Below the pieces are notes generated by a model. The model saw only the letters and a list, made by a program, of their open reading frames with translations. It did no database searches and was not told the origin of the DNA. Positions 61,801 through 64,000 of a stretch of DNA of 64,000 bases are shown piece after piece. Source of the stretch: Schistosoma haematobium (taxonomy: Eukaryota; Platyhelminthes; Trematoda; Strigeidida; Schistosomatidae). Location: assembly GCF_000699445.3 (NCBI RefSeq), contig NC_067198.1, forward strand, positions 8,740,801 through 8,804,800, given 5' to 3'. The translations under genes and the position numbers were made by a program. Positions within the stretch are counted from its first letter, which is position 1; every line of letters begins with the position of its first letter.

Positions 61801-64000
61801 GGTGAGATGCAAAGTGCTGGTTTGACGTAGTCGAAAGGAAACAGTGGGCCTAGATTTCCTCCAATATATCCAATACCCATTTTATTAAAATAGTTCAACT
61901 GATCGAACTTGTAGACAAGTTCGTTTCATTTCACTCTTTCTTCATTTTAATAACATACTATAAATTATGCTATGTATATGTAATCAAAATGCCTCAAAAT
62001 AAATAATATCGATCAACATATTTGTTCGTATATAGGGTGAGATCAGATAGCTAGCTCACAGGTTCATTATTGACCACAAATCAAACTAACAGCGTATTCT
62101 TACCTTGGTCATTAACACACACGACATTCACTATACCTGTCACATACTCCATATTCAACACTGATTCCTATCTATCTTCACAAGACTTTAATCAACAACA
62201 AAAATCTCTCACAAAGATAGATGAGCAGTGACAAGTAATTTACATCGTTTCAACTCTTGTATCAACACAATTGATCAATTTCATCTATTACATAACTCAC
62301 TTACCTTTACGTAAGACCACAAAATGCATTTTCAATAAGGCGAAAATTCCTATTGAAAATCAAGCCAAACGTTTAATAGAGAAGAAATATTGCAAATTCA
62401 AATGTAAGGATTATAGTAAAGTAATTAAGTGTGATGGTCACAGCAGTCACTGTATCATGTCAATAATAACACTAATAATTATAATAATATTAATAATAAT
62501 CATAATAATTATAATGAAATGTATTGGAATATATTGGTATAGAGAGTCAGTTATTCATTGAATCATTAGCAATGTGATATTGTCTAGCCGTTTAATTGCT
62601 GATGGAATTATGTGGATCGATTTGCAATGTGTCCACAAGCACAGATCACTTCACATGGCATGCATCATGGTGAGATGCAAAGTGCTGGTTTGACGTAGTC
62701 GAAAGGAAACAGTGGGCCTAGATTTCCTCCAATATATCCAATACCCATTTTATTAAAATAGTTCAACTGATCGAACTTGTAGACAAGTTCGTTTCATTTC
62801 ACTCTTTCTTCATTTTAATAACATACTATAAATTATGCTATGTATATGTAATCAAAATGCCTCAAAATAAATAATATCGATCAACATATTTGTTCGTATA
62901 TAGGGTGAGATCAGATAGCTAGCTCACAGGTTCATTATTGACCACAAATCAAACTAACAGCGTATTCTTACCTTGGTCATTAACACACACGACATTCACT
63001 ATACCTGTCACATACTCCATATTCAACACTGATTCCTATCTATCTTCACAAGACTTTAATCAACAACAAAAAATCTCTCACAAAGATAGATGAGCAGTGA
63101 CAAGTAATTTACATCGTTTCAACTCTTGTATCAACACAATTGATCAATTTCATCTATTACATAACTCACTTACCTTTTACGTAAGACCACAAAATGCATT
63201 TTCAATAAGGCGAAAATTCCTATTGAAAATCAAGCCAAACGTTTAATAGAGAAGAAATATTGCAAATTCAAATGTAAGGATTATAGTAAAGTAATTAAGT
63301 GTGATGGTCACAGCAGTCACTGTATCATGTCAATAATAACACTAATAATTATAATAATATTAATAATAATCATAATAATTATAATGAAATGTATTGGAAT
63401 ATATTGGTATAGAGAGTCAGTTATTCATTGAATCATTAGCAATGTGATATTGTCTAGCCGTTTAATTGCTGATGGAATTATGTGGATCGATTTGCAATGT
63501 GTCCACAAGCACAGATCACTTCACATGGCATGCATCATGGTGAGATGCAAAGTGCTGGTTTGACGTAGTCGAAAGGAAACAGTGGGCCTAGATTTCCTCC
63601 AATATATCCAATACCCATTTTATTAAAATAGTTCAACTGATCGAACTTGTAGACAAGTTCGTTTCATTTCACTCTTTCTTCATTTTAATAACATACTATA
63701 AATTATGCTATGTATATGTAATCAAAATGCCTCAAAATAAATAATATCGATCAACATATTTGTTCGTATATAGGGTGAGATCAGATAGCTAGCTCACAGG
63801 TTCATTATTGACCACAAATCAAACTAACAGCGTATTCTTACCTTGGTCATTAACACACACGACATTCACTATACCTGTCACATACTCCATATTCAACACT
63901 GATTCCTATCTATCTTCACAAGACTTTAATCAACAACAAAAATCTCTCACAAAGATAGATGAGCAGTGACAAGTAATTTACATCGTTTCAACTCTTGTAT

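Larger units (their letters stand above)
30750..64000. repeat. Satellite array: about 38.2 tandem copies of a unit of about 869 bp
   Basis: Taking TTCATTATTGACCACAAATC as the unit start, copies begin at 30775, 31641, 32510, 33380, 34249, 35118, 35988, 36857, 37726 and so on to 63801. That gives 38 complete units (866-870 bp) and 200 bp of a 39th cut by the window edge. All are head to tail. Each unit has an AC-rich first part, a (TAA)n-like low-complexity core (for example 31176-31224), then a mixed part with GCATGCATCATGG, a 9-bp hairpin, an AAAATAAATAATATCGATCA stretch and GATCAGATAGCTAGCTCACA. Copies differ by only a few bases. Unit 1 is the most divergent: its first 25 bases or so (30750-30774, AGATCAGATAGCAATGTAAA) align only partly with the interior junction. 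No transposon ends, LTRs or RNA genes are visible. I do not recognise the unit; schistosome sex chromosomes (W) are known to hold large satellites, so that location is possible but unproven. Confidence 0.97.

Noticed and set aside
31170..62561. Repeated open frames of 77-96 codons in the satellite units as a tandem gene family
   Set aside because: They begin in a low-complexity AAT run (poly-isoleucine), are broken by a TGA in units 8-38, and show no splice or promoter context.
30775..64000. A CRISPR array or rDNA/histone-type gene cluster
   Set aside because: The unit is 869 bp with no short repeats and unique spacers, no rRNA-like sequence and no histone-like frame.

Overview
The window is eukaryotic and points to a schistosome (Schistosoma, flatworm blood fluke). 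The DNA is AT-rich with long introns and (TA)n microsatellites. It carries several repeat types that I recognise from schistosome genomes: a tRNA-derived SINE family with hammerhead-ribozyme remnants (Sm-alpha type), RTE/SR2-like LINE tails, and Penelope-like elements with a GIY-YIG endonuclease. This assignment rests on recognising families, not on a search, and the species is not settled.

Region 1-27000 holds one discontinuous protein-coding gene on the plus strand, already under way when the window opens. Seven exons (1016-1192, 5595-5689, 10236-10510, 15306-15643, 19694-20607, 22716-22807, 25393-25500), perhaps with a small terminal exon at 26964-26986, have good splice sites. Reading phases agree at every junction except 10510/15306, where one or more exons must be missing. 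The protein looks like a divergent DEG/ENaC (amiloride-sensitive sodium channel) subunit: finger/palm start with C-Y-T-G-N-E-K-C and a G-Q-C-Y motif, a G-F-R-L-W-I-H-P palm segment, and a C-terminal GG-type second transmembrane segment. It is unusual in its long, serine-rich, glycosylation-rich insertion, in the absence of a recognised cysteine-rich thumb, and in a changed pore motif. The first transmembrane segment is not seen and probably lies upstream of the window.

The introns are full of decayed mobile elements: a Penelope-like element 3' half (11542-12410, minus) and a second short tail (1252-1382, plus); three LINE 3' ends (16740-17225, 17705-18030, 26205-26790, all minus); Sm-alpha-like SINEs (4430-4885 plus; 22985-23430 minus); a second tRNA-related foldback family (2430-2745, 3966-4045, 5890-6430, 9912-10100, 25843-25985, 28704-28908 and fainter relics); and (TA)n tracts.

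Region 28900-30770 is a gene-free transition. It ends in a fragment of an RTE-type endonuclease domain (30270-30620, plus).

Region 30750-64000, over half the window, is a single head-to-tail tandem array of a unit of about 869 bp: 38 complete copies and the start of a 39th, running off the right edge. It is a satellite with no convincing protein-coding content. Copies are nearly identical. The left-edge copies are the most divergent, and a diagnostic TGG/TGA difference separates units 1-7 from units 8-38. This array is the most striking object in the window.
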